From CAVXFL01 sp963761015 (GTDB taxonomy: Bacteria; Pseudomonadota; Alphaproteobacteria; Acetobacterales; Acetobacteraceae), in assembly GCA_963761015.1 (NCBI GenBank), contig CAVXFL010000016.1, forward strand, positions 124,001 through 188,000: a stretch of 64,000 nucleotides of DNA, written 5' to 3'. Numbering within the stretch: position 1 is the first letter of the stretch; every line of letters starts with the position of its first letter. The notes beneath the pieces were generated by a model that was not told the DNA's origin, did no database searches, and worked only from the letters and a program-made list of their open reading frames with translations. The position numbers and the translations under genes are program-made. This document shows positions 1-9,144 of this stretch, in pieces.

Positions 1-792
1 CACGGTGGCCACGGCGATCGGGCTGATTTTTCTGGTCTGGATTCTGCTGACGACGCTGCTGAACGGCGTCGCCGCGCTCGGTCCGCACCTGATCACCGAG
101 ATGACGCCACCACCCGGTTCGGAGGGCGGACTGCTGAACGCCATTTTCGGCAGCACCCTGATTATCGCCGATCGCGGTCGTCATGGGCACCCCGATCGGC
201 ATCCTGGCCGGCACGCATCTGGCCGAATTCGGCGGCAAGGGCCGGATCGCCGAAATCATCCGCTTCGTGAACGACATCCTGCTCTCGGCGCCGTCCATCG
301 TCATGGGCCTGTTCGTCTACCAGATCATCGTGCGGCCGACGGCGCATTTCTCCGCGCTCTCGGGCTCCGTTGCGCTCGCCTTCATCCTGCTCCCCGTCGT
401 GGTGCGCACGACCGACGAGACCATCCGGCTGGTCCCCGTCAGCCTGCGCGAAGCGGCGCTCGCGCTCGGCGCCCCGCAGTGGCGGGTGATCGTGCAAATT
501 CTCTATCCGGCGGCGCGCACCGGCATGATCACCGGGGTTCTGCTCGGCATCGCGCGGATCAGTGGCGAGACCGCGCCGCTGTTGTTCACCGCGCTCAATA
601 ACCAGTACCTGGACCGCCGATCCGACGCAGCCGATGGCGAATATTCCCGTGGTGATCTTCCAGTATGCGCTCAGCCCCTACCAGGCCTGGCACCAACTGG
701 CCTGGGCCGGGGCGCTTCTCATGACCCTGTTCGTGCTGGTCGTGAGCGTGGGCGCCCGGTTTGTCCTGCGCTCGCGGGTCGAAAGGACATGA
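1..792 (+). CDS. pstA: Phosphate ABC transporter permease PstA (5' truncated, two +1 frameshifts)
   Basis: Inner-membrane permease of the high-affinity phosphate importer PstSCAB. The reading frame is open to the first base, so the N-terminus lies outside the window. Family landmarks are the TPPPGSEGGLLNAI stretch, MGTPIGILAGTHLAE, the inner-membrane loop EAALALGAPQWRV that contacts PstB, and the C-terminal QPMANIPVVIFQYALSPY segment followed by a last membrane helix. The product is spread over three frames. One extra C near 168-169 and another near 608-609 must be removed to give a continuous PstA; with both removed the match to the family is uninterrupted. The stop overlaps the pstB start (ATGA). 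The frameshifts are probably sequence errors, given the same kind of lesion in other genes of the window, but a real pseudogene cannot be excluded. Confidence 0.9.
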
Positions 793-1641
793 GAATGCCG
801 CAACAAGGTGGGACCGCCGTTCGCCCCCAAATCGGCGCCATCGAGGTGGGCCGGAACAATGCCCGGCCGAACGGGAACGCCGCCAGTCCGGTGAAGGTCG
901 AGATCCAGGACCTCGATTTCTTCTATGGATCGAACCAGGCGCTGAAGCACGTGACCCTGCGGCTGCCGGAGCGGCAGGTCACCGGCATGATCGGTCCGTC
1001 CGGCTGCGGCAAATCGACCCTGCTGCGCGTGCTGAACCGGATGTACGACCTTTATCCCGGGCAGCGCGCCACCGGGCGCGTGATGATGGACGGCGAGAAC
1101 CTCATCGGGCCGGACGTCGATCTGATATGGCTGCGCAGCCGGGTCGGCATGCTGTTCCAAAAGCCGACCCCGTTCCCGATGTCGATCTACGACAACATCG
1201 CCTTCGGCGTCCGCCTGCACGAGCGCCTCTCCAGGGCGGAGATGGACGAGCGGGTCGAGTGGTCGCTGACCCGCGCGGCGCTCTGGGGCGAGGTGAAGGA
1301 CCGGCTGCGCTCCAGCGCGACGGGGCTTTCGGGCGGGCAGCAGCAGCGGCTTTGCATCGCCCGCTCCATCGCGGTGCGGCCGGAGGTGATTTTGCTGGAC
1401 GAGCCGACCAGCGCGCTCGATCCGATCAGCACGCTGAAGATCGAGGAGCTGATCGACGAGCTGAAGCAGGATTTCACCATCGTCATCGTCACGCACAACA
1501 TGCAGCAGGCCGCGCGCTGCGCCGATCAGGTGGCGTTCTTCTATCTCGGCGAACTGGTCGAGGCCGGTCGCCGCCGGTGAGATCTTCACCGCGCCGAAAG
1601 AGCGGCGAACCCAGGAATACATCACCGGCCGGTTCGGCTGA
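789..1641 (+). CDS. pstB: Phosphate ABC transporter ATP-binding protein PstB (C-terminal +1 frameshift)
   Basis: Cytoplasmic ATPase of the PstSCAB phosphate importer. Visible motifs are Walker A GPSGCGKST, the signature LSGGQQQR, Walker B VILLDEPTSALDP and the switch histidine in VTHNMQQA. The start overlaps the pstA stop, as is usual in pst operons, and an alternative ATG lies two codons in. As read, the frame ends at 1580 after ELVEAG. One extra base near 1568-1570 shifts it; removing it restores the usual tail GEIFTAPKERRTQEYITGRFG and a stop at 1639-1641. The C-terminal tail is a strongly conserved PstB ending, which argues for an erroneous inserted base. phoU follows after 17 bases with a good Shine-Dalgarno sequence. 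Confidence 0.93.
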
Positions 1642-1658
1642 CCGGCGGAGGAGCGCGC

Positions 1659-2381
1659 ATGTCCGATAGCCCCGCGCACATGATCAAGCGTTACGAGCAG
1701 GAGCTGCAGCGCCTGCGCGACCTGATGACCCAAATGGGCGGCCTGGTCGAGAATCAGCTTGCGCTGGCGACGCAGGCGGTGCTGCAGAAGGACGGCGCGG
1801 CGGCGACCCGGGCGGTCGAGGAAGACCCGCGCGTGGACGCGCTGGAACGCGACGTACAGCAGTTCGTCATCCGCCTGCTGGCGCTGCGCCAGCCGGTCGC
1901 CAACGATCTCCGCCAGATCGTTGCCGCGCTCCGGACCACCGGCGATATCGAGCGCATCGGCGATTATGCCGCCAACATCGCCAAGCGCAGCATCGTGCTC
2001 GCCGAGTTCAACCTGCCGCACAGCCTGTCCGGCGTCGCGAACATGTTCCGCATGGTGCAGGAGAACCTGAAACTGGCGATCGACGCGATCGGCGACCTGG
2101 ACGCCGACAAGGCGATCCAGGTCTGGCGCTCCGACGACGTGGTGGACGACATCTACAACGCGCTGTTCCGCGAACTGATCACCTACATGATGGAAGACCC
2201 GCGCAACATCACGCCCTGCGCGCATCTGCTGTTCATCGCCAAGAACCTGGAGCGAATCGGCGATCACGCGACCAATATCGCCGAGCTGGTCCACTACGCC
2301 GCAACCGGGGAAACGCTGCCGGATGAGCGCCCCAAGGGCGCCACCACCGCCTATGCCACGGTCAGGCCGCCGGCGGCCTGA
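1659..2381 (+). CDS. phoU: Phosphate signalling complex protein PhoU
   Basis: Cytoplasmic negative regulator linking the Pst transporter to the PhoR/PhoB two-component system. The 240-residue length is typical. The protein shows the two-fold PhoU repeat of three-helix bundles, each with a metal-binding E/DxxxD-type helix: ALERDVQQFV with ERIGDYAANIAKR in the first half, and IYNALFRELITYM with LERIGDHATNIAE in the second. The start is supported by GGAGGAG just upstream. It sits between pstB and phoB, the normal order in alphaproteobacteria, and is probably cotranscribed with both. Confidence 0.96.
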   Translation: MSDSPAHMIKRYEQELQRLRDLMTQMGGLVENQLALATQAVLQKDGAAATRAVEEDPRVDALERDVQQFVIRLLALRQPVANDLRQIVAALRTTGDIERIGDYAANIAKRSIVLAEFNLPHSLSGVANMFRMVQENLKLAIDAIGDLDADKAIQVWRSDDVVDDIYNALFRELITYMMEDPRNITPCAHLLFIAKNLERIGDHATNIAELVHYAATGETLPDERPKGATTAYATVRPPAA

Positions 2382-2416
2382 CCGCCAGCCGGCTTTCATC
2401 GAACCCGAGGAGACCC

Positions 2417-3133
2417 ATGCCCGACGGATTTGCCATCTCGTCCAAGCCGCTGGTGCTGGTGGTGGAGGACGAGGCACCGCTGGTGACGATGCTGCGCTAC
2501 AACCTGGAGAAGCAGGGATTCCGCGTCGAGGAAGCCGCCGACGGCGAGGAGGCGCTCACGCGCATCGACGAGGTCAAGCCGGACCTGGTGCTGCTCGACT
2601 GGATGCTGCCGGCCGTCTCCGGCATCGAGGTGTGTCGGCGCCTTCGCCGCCGCCCGGCCACCCGCGACCTGCCGGTTATCATGGTGACCGCCCGCACCGA
2701 GGAGCAGGATTCGGTGCGCGGCCTGAACACCGGCGCCGACGATTACGTGACCAAGCCGTTCAGCATGGACGGGCTGCTGGCCCGCATCCGCTCGCTGCTG
2801 CGGCGCGCCGGCACCTTGCCGGACAAGGGGCGGCTGGAGTTCCACGACGTCGTGATGGACCTCGCCGCGCGCCGGGTGCAGCGCAACGGCCGCCCGCTGC
2901 ATCTCGGCCCCACGGAGTTCCGGCTGCTGGAGTTCCTGTTGGCACATCCGCGCCGGGTATTCTCGCGCGAGGAATTGCTGGACGCGGTCTGGGGGCCGGA
3001 CATCCACGTGGAACCGCGCACGGTGGACGTGCACATCCGCCGGCTGCGCAAATCGATCAACGGCGAGGGCGAACTCGACCTGGTCCGCACGGTGCGCGCC
3101 GCCGGCTACGCGCTCGACACCGAGCCCGCGTGA
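2417..3133 (+). CDS. phoB: Phosphate regulon response regulator PhoB
   Basis: Transcriptional activator of the phosphate-starvation regulon. The N-terminal receiver domain has the acidic pair ED (residues 17-18), the phospho-acceptor D62 in LLDWMLP, the T of MVTAR and the K of TKPF. The C-terminal OmpR/PhoB winged helix runs from about residue 135, with the recognition-helix region RTVDVHIRRLRKSIN and the terminal RAAGYAL. The length of 238 residues is standard. A GAGGAG site precedes the ATG. Being last in pst-phoU-phoB identifies it as PhoB and not another OmpR-family regulator. The partner kinase phoR is not in the window; it often lies upstream of pst in this group. Confidence 0.95.
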   Translation: MPDGFAISSKPLVLVVEDEAPLVTMLRYNLEKQGFRVEEAADGEEALTRIDEVKPDLVLLDWMLPAVSGIEVCRRLRRRPATRDLPVIMVTARTEEQDSVRGLNTGADDYVTKPFSMDGLLARIRSLLRRAGTLPDKGRLEFHDVVMDLAARRVQRNGRPLHLGPTEFRLLEFLLAHPRRVFSREELLDAVWGPDIHVEPRTVDVHIRRLRKSINGEGELDLVRTVRAAGYALDTEPA

Positions 3134-3233
3134 GCCGGCGGTGGCCGGCGGCGCGGGTTGACGCCGCAGCCCCAGGGTCCTATCTGCGCCGCTCCCGTTT
3201 TGCCAATCGCCGACATCCCCGCAGGTCGCCGCC

Positions 3234-3359
3234 ATGAAGATCCGCAACAGCCTGAAATCCGCCAAAGCGCGCGACAAGAACTGCCGCGTCGTGCGCCGCC
3301 ACGGCCGGGTTTACGTCATCAACAAGAAGAACCCGCGGATGAAGGCCCGGCAGGGGTAG
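3234..3359 (+). CDS. rpmJ: 50S ribosomal protein L36 (C-minus form)
   Basis: A 41-residue basic protein beginning MKIRNSLKSAK and ending NPRMKARQG, which is the long alphaproteobacterial form of L36. It binds 23S rRNA in the large subunit. Only one cysteine (in KNCRVV) is present, so the CXXC...C...H zinc site of the other form is lost. This C-minus type is zinc-independent and often the sole copy in alphaproteobacteria. The upstream element GCAGG lies about eight bases before the ATG. Confidence 0.93.
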   Translation: MKIRNSLKSAKARDKNCRVVRRHGRVYVINKKNPRMKARQG

Positions 3360-3400
3360 AGCGCTTCCGACCGACTGGAAGCGTCAATTCGTACACCGCC

Positions 3401-3475
3401 GTGATGCCTGGGCGAAGGCCCGGGCTGCTAGGCGCGGCACGGCCCGGCAATTGCCGGGTCAAGCCCGGCAATGAC
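3401..3475. repeat. Interspersed palindromic repeat, family A, copy 1
   Basis: A roughly 75-base element built of two hairpins. One is a GCCTGGGCGAAGGCCCGGGC-type arm; the other is a perfect TTGCCGGGTCAAGCCCGGCAA-type palindrome. The same structure recurs at 11507-11573 and 45961-46035. It lies between rpmJ and the convergent TPP-enzyme gene, so it could also act as a bidirectional transcription stop. Elements of this sort are scattered through alphaproteobacterial genomes. Confidence 0.8.
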
Positions 3476-3531
3476 GCGACATTTTTCCGCTCTGAGTGGA
3501 CGCGCTCTTCTGAGTGAACGCACTCTGGCGT

Positions 3532-5070
3532 CTACGTCGCCAGCTCGATCAGGAACGGCCCCGGCCGGGCGAGCGAGTGCGCCAGCAGGTCGTTGAACGC
3601 CGTCATCGTTTCCGCCCGCGCGCCCTCGACGCCCATGCCGGCGGCCATGCGGACGAAATCCAGGTCCGGATTGCCGAGATCGAGCATGTCCAGCGCCGTC
3701 CTGCCGGGATTCGCGCCGACATTCGCCAACTCGTGCAACAGGATCGCATATTTCCGGTTGGACAGGACCACCGTCGTCACGTCCAGCCGTTCTCGGGCTT
3801 GCGTCCATAGCGACTGGATCGTGTACATGGCCGAGCCGTCGGCCTCCAAATTGATCACCCGCCGGCCCGGCGCGGCCACGGCGGCGCCGGTGGCGAGCGG
3901 CATGCCGCCGCCGATCGCGCCGCCCGTCGTCTGCAGCCAGTCGTGCGGCGGCGCGGCATGGGTGTTGGCGAAGAAGCCCCGGCCGAAGGTGACGCTCTCG
4001 TCCACCACGATGGCCTGCTCCGGCATCAGCGCCGCGAGCGTGCGCGCCACCGCCTCGGGGGCGATGGCGCCACGCGCCGGCTCGGGGCGCGGTCCAGGAT
4101 CGTGCAGCGCCGCGTCCGGCGCGTCCAGCGCCGCGGCGAGCCGCGCCAGCGCGTCCTCGCTGTCCTGCTCCGGCCGCGCCAGCACATGGACGGCGCAGTC
4201 GCGCGGCCGCAACAGGCTCGGCTTGCCGGGATACGCGAAGAAAGCCACCGGATCGCGCGCGCCGACCAGGATCAGGTGCTTGAGCCCGGCCAGTTGCGCC
4301 ACCGCCTGCTCCACGACGTAGGCCAGCCGTTCCAGCCCGACCCGGCCGCGCCCGCGCGCGATCCGGGCATTCGACCACTGCGCCAGCAGCCGCGCCCCGC
4401 TCGCGCCGCCGATCCGGTGCGCCAGGCGCTGCGGCCCTTCCCGGAGCGCGCCGCCGCCGAGCAACAGCAGCGCCGGCTCGCCGGAGCGCAGCGCGCGTGC
4501 CGCCTCCTGGATCGCGGCTGGGTCGGCGCGGCTCGGGGATGGCGGCGGCAGCACCGGGCCAAGTTCGCCGCCGTCGTTCCAGGCGGTGTCGGCGGGCAGG
4601 ATGAGCGTGGCGATCTGGCCCGGCGCCGTTCGCGCCGCCTGCACTGCCACGGCCGCGTCGGCGCCGACCGCCGCCGCCGATGTCGCCGTACGCACCCAGG
4701 ACGAAACGCCGCGCGCCCAGCCCTCGGCATCGGCGGTCAGCGGCGGATCGAGCGGGCGATGATAGGTCGCCTGGTCACCGACGATGTTCACGATCGCCGA
4801 GCCGGCGCGCCGCGCGTTGTGCAGATTGGCGAGCGCGTTGGCCAATCCCGGCCCGCAATGGAACAGCGTCGCGGCCGGCTTGTCGGCGATGCGCGCGTAG
4901 CCGTCGGCCGCCCCGCTCGCCACGCCCTCGAACAGCGCCAGCACGCAGCGCATGCCTGGAATGCGGTCGAGCGCGGCCACGAAGTGCATCTCGGACGTGC
5001 CGGGGTTGGCGAAGCACGTGTTCACGCCGGCGGCGAGCAGCGTGTGCACCAGGCTTTCAGCACCGTTCAT
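3532..5070 (-). CDS. TPP-dependent acetolactate synthase large-subunit-like enzyme
   Basis: A 512-residue thiamine-diphosphate enzyme with the usual PYR, central and PP domains. The N-terminal domain has the glycine-rich FANPGTSEMHFVAALD start and the catalytic glutamate region LALFEGVASGAADGYAR. The C-terminal cofactor motif is ADGSAMYTIQ followed about 25 residues later by LSNRKYAI. Closest in type to the acetolactate synthase/benzoylformate decarboxylase group of about 515 residues, which is shorter than true IlvB, and no small subunit lies nearby. The true substrate is therefore unknown; a 2-oxo acid decarboxylase is as likely as a synthase. The start at 5070 has GGAGGG upstream; an upstream in-frame extension is unsupported. 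It is divergent from a D-2-hydroxyacid dehydrogenase gene, and the two may share regulation and a 2-oxo/2-hydroxy acid substrate. Confidence 0.82.
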   Translation of the reverse strand: MNGAESLVHTLLAAGVNTCFANPGTSEMHFVAALDRIPGMRCVLALFEGVASGAADGYARIADKPAATLFHCGPGLANALANLHNARRAGSAIVNIVGDQATYHRPLDPPLTADAEGWARGVSSWVRTATSAAAVGADAAVAVQAARTAPGQIATLILPADTAWNDGGELGPVLPPPSPSRADPAAIQEAARALRSGEPALLLLGGGALREGPQRLAHRIGGASGARLLAQWSNARIARGRGRVGLERLAYVVEQAVAQLAGLKHLILVGARDPVAFFAYPGKPSLLRPRDCAVHVLARPEQDSEDALARLAAALDAPDAALHDPGPRPEPARGAIAPEAVARTLAALMPEQAIVVDESVTFGRGFFANTHAAPPHDWLQTTGGAIGGGMPLATGAAVAAPGRRVINLEADGSAMYTIQSLWTQARERLDVTTVVLSNRKYAILLHELANVGANPGRTALDMLDLGNPDLDFVRMAAGMGVEGARAETMTAFNDLLAHSLARPGPFLIELAT

Positions 5071-5198
5071 CGATTGTTTCCCTCCGCGGGCGGAAACTGC
5101 CCGCGCCGCGCAGCGCTGGCAACCGGCCCTCACGCGCTTGCGCGCGCGGCGCGGCCTCGGTCAGGATCGGCGGGCGAGGCGAGGGGAGAATGGCGGCA

Positions 5199-6206
5199 AT
5201 GGCGCTCACGGTGCTCTATCCCGAGACGCTGTATCCGGACGATGCCGTGGAGCGCGAGATCTACGGGCCGGACGTGCGCGTCAGGTTTGCCGGCGTGGGG
5301 GCGGTGTCGGACCTGACCAACGCCGATTGCGCCGAGGCGGACGGGCTGATGACCCTGCACCTGGCCGTGCCCGGCGAGCAGATCGCGCGGTTTCCCAAGC
5401 TGCGCGCCATCGTCCGCATGGGCGTCGGCTATGACCGCATCGACCGCAGGGCGGCGGCTGCGCGCAACATCCTGGTGTGCAACGTGCCGGATTACGGCAC
5501 CACCGAGGTCGCCGATCACGCGATCGCCTTGGCGCTGGCGCTGCGACGCGGCCTGATCCTGCATTACGAGCGGCAGCGCGCCAGCCCGCCGGCGCCGTGG
5601 CGGACCATCGATTCGCCGCTGATCCGCCGCCTCGGCGCGCTCACCTTCGGGATTCTCGGGCTTGGCCGCATTGGCACGGCGGCGGCGCTGCGCGCCAAGG
5701 CGTTCGGCGCGCGGGTGATCGGCTACGACCCGTATCAGCCCAACGGGGTGGAGCGCGGCATCGGCATCGCGCGCGCCCGCTCGCTGGAGGAGTTGCTGCC
5801 CCAGGCGGACGTGCTGACGGTGCACGCGCCGCTGACGGCGGAAACGCGGGGGATGCTCGGCTTCGAGCAGTTGTCGCTGCTCCCGCGCGGCGCCGTCGTG
5901 GTGAACACCGCGCGCGGCGCGATCATCGACGTCGAAGCGCTGGACCAGCTTTTGCGGACGGGTCACGTTGCCGGCGTCGGGCTGGACGTGCTGCCGGAGG
6001 AACCGCCGGTCGAGCCGGTGCCCTCGCTGTTGCGCGCCTATCGCGCGCGCGAGACGTGGGTGGAAGGGCGGCTGATCATCACGCCGCATTCGGCGTTCCA
6101 TTCGCCGGAATCCTGGGAGGACATCCGCGTCAAATCCGCCGAGACGATGCGCGCCGCCCTGCTCGGCCCGCGCCCGCAGAACGTGATCACGCCGGAGATG
6201 CCATGA
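5199..6206 (+). CDS. D-isomer-specific 2-hydroxyacid dehydrogenase (CtBP/SerA-like)
   Basis: NAD-dependent oxidoreductase of about 335 residues interconverting a 2-oxo acid and a D-2-hydroxyacid. Seen are the substrate loop VRMGVGYDRID, the Rossmann motif GILGLGRIGTAAALRAKAFG, the catalytic Arg region VVVNTARGAIID, Glu in GLDVLPEEPP, and His in ITPHSAFHSPES. The C-terminal insert before ITPHSAF is of the kind found in CtBP-like members. Two ATGs (5190 and 5199) are in frame; the second has better spacing from GAGGGGAG. The gene faces away from the TPP enzyme across about 130 bases. The substrate cannot be told from sequence. Confidence 0.88.
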   Translation: MALTVLYPETLYPDDAVEREIYGPDVRVRFAGVGAVSDLTNADCAEADGLMTLHLAVPGEQIARFPKLRAIVRMGVGYDRIDRRAAAARNILVCNVPDYGTTEVADHAIALALALRRGLILHYERQRASPPAPWRTIDSPLIRRLGALTFGILGLGRIGTAAALRAKAFGARVIGYDPYQPNGVERGIGIARARSLEELLPQADVLTVHAPLTAETRGMLGFEQLSLLPRGAVVVNTARGAIIDVEALDQLLRTGHVAGVGLDVLPEEPPVEPVPSLLRAYRARETWVEGRLIITPHSAFHSPESWEDIRVKSAETMRAALLGPRPQNVITPEMP

Positions 6207-6354
6207 CAGCTCCGTTCGCGTCGTGCCCGCGACATCGATCCGATCGGGTCGTCTGCCCCTCCCGCGCGGCCCTCGCCCGGCTGGCCGCTTCCTTCTTAGC
6301 CGGGTGTAACGGCGCCGATCCCGCGCCGGACCCGACCTCGAGGACCCATCCACC

Positions 6355-7765
6355 ATGCCGCTCGTCACGGTTCCCGGCGCCGCTTCGACCACGATCGAGC
6401 TGCAATTTCAGACGCCCGAGAACACGTTCCGCACCGAGGCCCTGCTCGCCCAGGTCTACGCCGCGTATTCCGCGGGCAAGCTCGCGGTCGCGAACGCGCC
6501 GACCGCGCCGCCGGCCAATCCGAAACTGCTGAATGAATACACGCTCGGCGACCAGGGCGGCGTGAAGGGCGCCGGCCCGACGCAGGGCACGGTGCCGACC
6601 GGCTACCTGGCGATCGTCGACGGACAATTGTCCAGCGTGCCGGTCGAGATCGTCGGCGCGGGCCAGCCCAACCAGACGGTCGTGGCGACCGGCAGCCTGC
6701 GCTTCTTCACCGGGACCGGGTCCGGCACGATCGTTTCAGCTCAGGGCAACAACGTGATCGCCGCGCCCACGACCGGGGGCGGCGATTGGAATCTCTATTT
6801 CGACACTGGCAACAACACGGTTTACGCCGCCTCGGGCAATTTCCTCGTCCAGACCGATACGGACGTCACGTTCGGACGTAATCTGGTCTATCTCGGCACC
6901 GGCAACGACACCGTGGTCTCCTGGGGCCAGGACACCATCGTCGCGGCGCCGTCGGGCCAAAATCTCGTCGGGCTGTTCCACGGCGGGTCGGTGCTCTACG
7001 GCAACGCCGGGGCGAGCACGGTCGTCAACTCCGGCAGCAACGACACCGTCGTGCAGGGCGGCGGGCCGGAAACCGTCTATGCCGCCTCCGCCAGCGGCTT
7101 GTATTTCGGTAGCCAGGGCGCACTCACCTTCCTGGCCGGCCCGAGCACCGCGCCCACCGTCGTCGCGGGCGCGGGGGATGCCATCCTGTACGGCGGGCCC
7201 AGCGGCGGCGGGACGTATTTCGTCGGCTCGGGCGCATTTCTGCTCGACGGCGGCAGCGGCAATTCGACCGTGGTGGGCTTGCGCGGGGTGGCGAGCGGGG
7301 CGGTCCTGTTCGCCGAAAACGGCGGCGCCATGAACCTGGTCGGCGACAGCAACGGCAATCTCCTGGTCGCCGGCGCGGGCAGCGCCACGCTGAACGGCGG
7401 CGGCGCCTTCGGCAACAACTGGTACTACGCCGGGACGGGCAACGATCGCATCGCGGCCGGCGCGGGCGCGGACACGATCGTCGCCGGCCCGGGCACCGAC
7501 ACGCTGGTCGGCGGCGCGGGGCTGACGGTGTTCGACATCAACGCCGCCGTCGCGGCCGGAGGCCAAGAGCTGATCTCGAAGTGGACCAATTCCGACCAGC
7601 TTTGGCTCATTGGCTATGGCGCGGCGACCGGGGCAAGTGGGCTGCCGGCGGGCGCGACCCTCTCGGATATGCAGGGATCGGCCGTGCTGTCGTTGCCGGA
7701 CGGCACCCGGATTACCTTTCAGAACGTCGCGAGCGTTGGACCCGTCGCAGGTCCATCTCGCCTGA
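6355..7765 (+). CDS. Beta-roll (RTX-like) exoprotein, one +1 frameshift near the C-terminus
   Basis: A protein of about 470 residues dominated by short Gly/Asn/Asp-rich repeats such as GTGNDTVVSWGQDTIV, GSNDTVVQGGGPETV, AGTGNDRIAAGAGADTIVAGPGTDTLVGG. These are degenerate GGxGxDxLx nonapeptides that form calcium-binding beta-rolls. There is no N-terminal signal peptide, which fits type I secretion. The C-terminal module VFDINAAVAAGGQELISKW...SDQLWLIGYG resembles a family common in Acetobacteraceae exoproteins. The frame as read runs on to 7860. One extra G near 7738-7739 shifts it; correcting gives QNVASVDPSQVHLA and a stop at 7763-7765. The start has GAGGA upstream. No ABC exporter or membrane fusion protein lies nearby, so the exporter would be encoded elsewhere. 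Confidence 0.78.
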
Positions 7766-7831
7766 CCGGCCGCGAGCGCCCCGGAGCGGGGGCGCCCCGG
7801 GGCCGGCGATCAGCCGTTGGTCAGCCGCCGG

Positions 7832-8760
7832 TCACTTGCCTTCCTTCTCGATCCGCTTGACCCCTTCGTGGACGATGCTGTGGCGCACCCAGGGCGTGGA
7901 GCCGGCCTGCAGGTAGGGACTCGGCCGCCTTGCGTACGGCATCGGCGCCAGTCGGCGACGATGTGACGCTGGCCGAGCGCGCGGTGCTCGATTGCGGGAT
8001 GCTCCTGAGCCGCTGTGCCTCGCCGAGATGCTCGGTCAGCATCCACTCCGTGTGGTGCGCGAAGCCCCGCAGCATCGGATCGGCGCCCGCCTGCGCCTCC
8101 TGCTTGAACAGCTCGATCGCCTTCTTGTGCGCTTCGACCTGGCCGTACAGGTAATGCATGTCGAACTCGGCGCCGTTGTAGCGGCTCAAGCGGTTGAGCA
8201 TATCGCGGTCCTGCCGGTTCAGCCGATGCGAAACGTTGATCCCGGCGCGCTCCGCGTCGTACGCGAGCGTGTCATTCAGTTCGGTGTGATCGGTGACCAT
8301 CCAGCGTCCGAACTCGCTCACGGCCGGCTCGGCCGCTCGTTTCGACGCCATGTGCCCGGCCTCGATTTCGGCGATGCCCGCGCTGATCGCCTGATCCACG
8401 AAGCGCCGGTCCTGCTGGTTGAGCGGGGCACCCATGGCCCGGTTTTGCCAGTGATTTTCGTTTTGCCAGTGATTTTCATGCGGCCCGGTCATGAATTGCC
8501 CGCGTGGGCCGCCCGCGCCAGGCATCATGTTGATGCCGCCCGGTTCACCGGTCCCCATCATGCCCGGACCCATCATGCTCGGACCCGTCATCCCCGGGCC
8601 CATCATGCCCTGGCCCGGCGGGCCGTTCGCTCCGGCCAGCGTGCCGAGAGGCGGTCCGCCGTTCGGGCCGGCCATGGAAGCGTTGGACTGGGCCAGCGCG
8701 AGCCGCCGGGGCGGCGGCCAGCAAGGCCATGAGCGAAGCCGTCGTGGCAAAGTGTCGCAT
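7832..8760 (-). CDS. Exported DUF4142 protein with a Met/Gly/Pro-rich linker (two +1 frameshifts)
   Basis: Likely periplasmic protein. The start at 8760 has a strong AGGAGGG site and a signal peptide (MRHFATTASLMALLAAAPAALA, cleavage before QSNAS). A low-complexity region of repeated MMGPGM-type units follows, then a DUF4142 ferritin-like helical domain: RRFVDQAISAGIAEIEAGHMA, MVTDHTELNDTL, YLYGQVEAHKKAIELFKQEAQ. The HTELN and EAHKK segments are typical of the family. Two extra bases must be removed: one near 8700, joining the signal peptide to the body, and one near 7916, restoring the tail SYLQAGSTPWVRHSIVHEGVKRIEKEGK. A duplicated HWQNEN segment sits between linker and domain. DUF4142 has no firm biochemical role. 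Met-rich linkers can bind copper, but that is speculative here. Confidence 0.75.
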
Positions 8761-9144
8761 GGGAAGTTCCCTCCTGCCCGGAATATCCGTCGGGCTTCAG
8801 TCTCCTTCGCACAACGTTCCGGTTTCCGCCGGGTTCGCGGCCATGCCGAGCACCGTCGCGTGAAGCGGCCGATGCCGCCTCGGGTACGCCGCAAACGGGG
8901 CATGTCGGAAAGCCGCCTTGCCTGGTTGCATCCAGAGCCGGGGATCGCCCGTATTACCGACGGTCTCGCTCAGGTCGGCTGCTGGTGACGCAGACTCAAT
9001 TGGTTTCGCAATCGCGGGCAAAGGCTGCTATAAAGGCTCGGATCGCATCAGCACCGCTGCGCTAATCGAATAGGTCGGAACCGCAGCCGGCCGTCCTGCA
9101 CCCGGGGCCGGGCGCAACAGTGAATTCGGAAGGATATGCTTATC
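8761..9144. other. Divergent intergenic region between DUF4142 gene and repeat-protein gene
   Basis: About 380 bases separating two outward-facing genes for exported proteins, so it must hold at least two promoters. Ribosome binding sites are clear at both ends (AGGAGGGAA for the minus-strand gene, GGAAGG for the plus-strand gene). A TATAAA box at 9029-9034 precedes the repeat-protein gene by about 110 bases, but no well-spaced -35 hexamer is evident. No coding potential was recognised. Confidence 0.5.

Noticed and set aside
678..2477. 599-codon open frame on the minus strand opposite pstB-phoU
   Set aside because: It is antisense to well-supported pstB and phoU, has Arg/His/Asp-rich shadow composition and no recognisable motifs. 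Long antisense frames are expected at this GC content.
1..3133. Pho box upstream of phoU or phoB
   Set aside because: No convincing tandem CTGTCAT-type sites were seen in the short intergenic gaps; the operon promoter should lie upstream of the window.
3158..3517. 119-codon frame with MPGRRPGLLGAARPG...RVKPGND translation
   Set aside because: The peptide is the known read-through product of an interspersed palindromic repeat; no ribosome site, and rpmJ occupies the left part in another frame.
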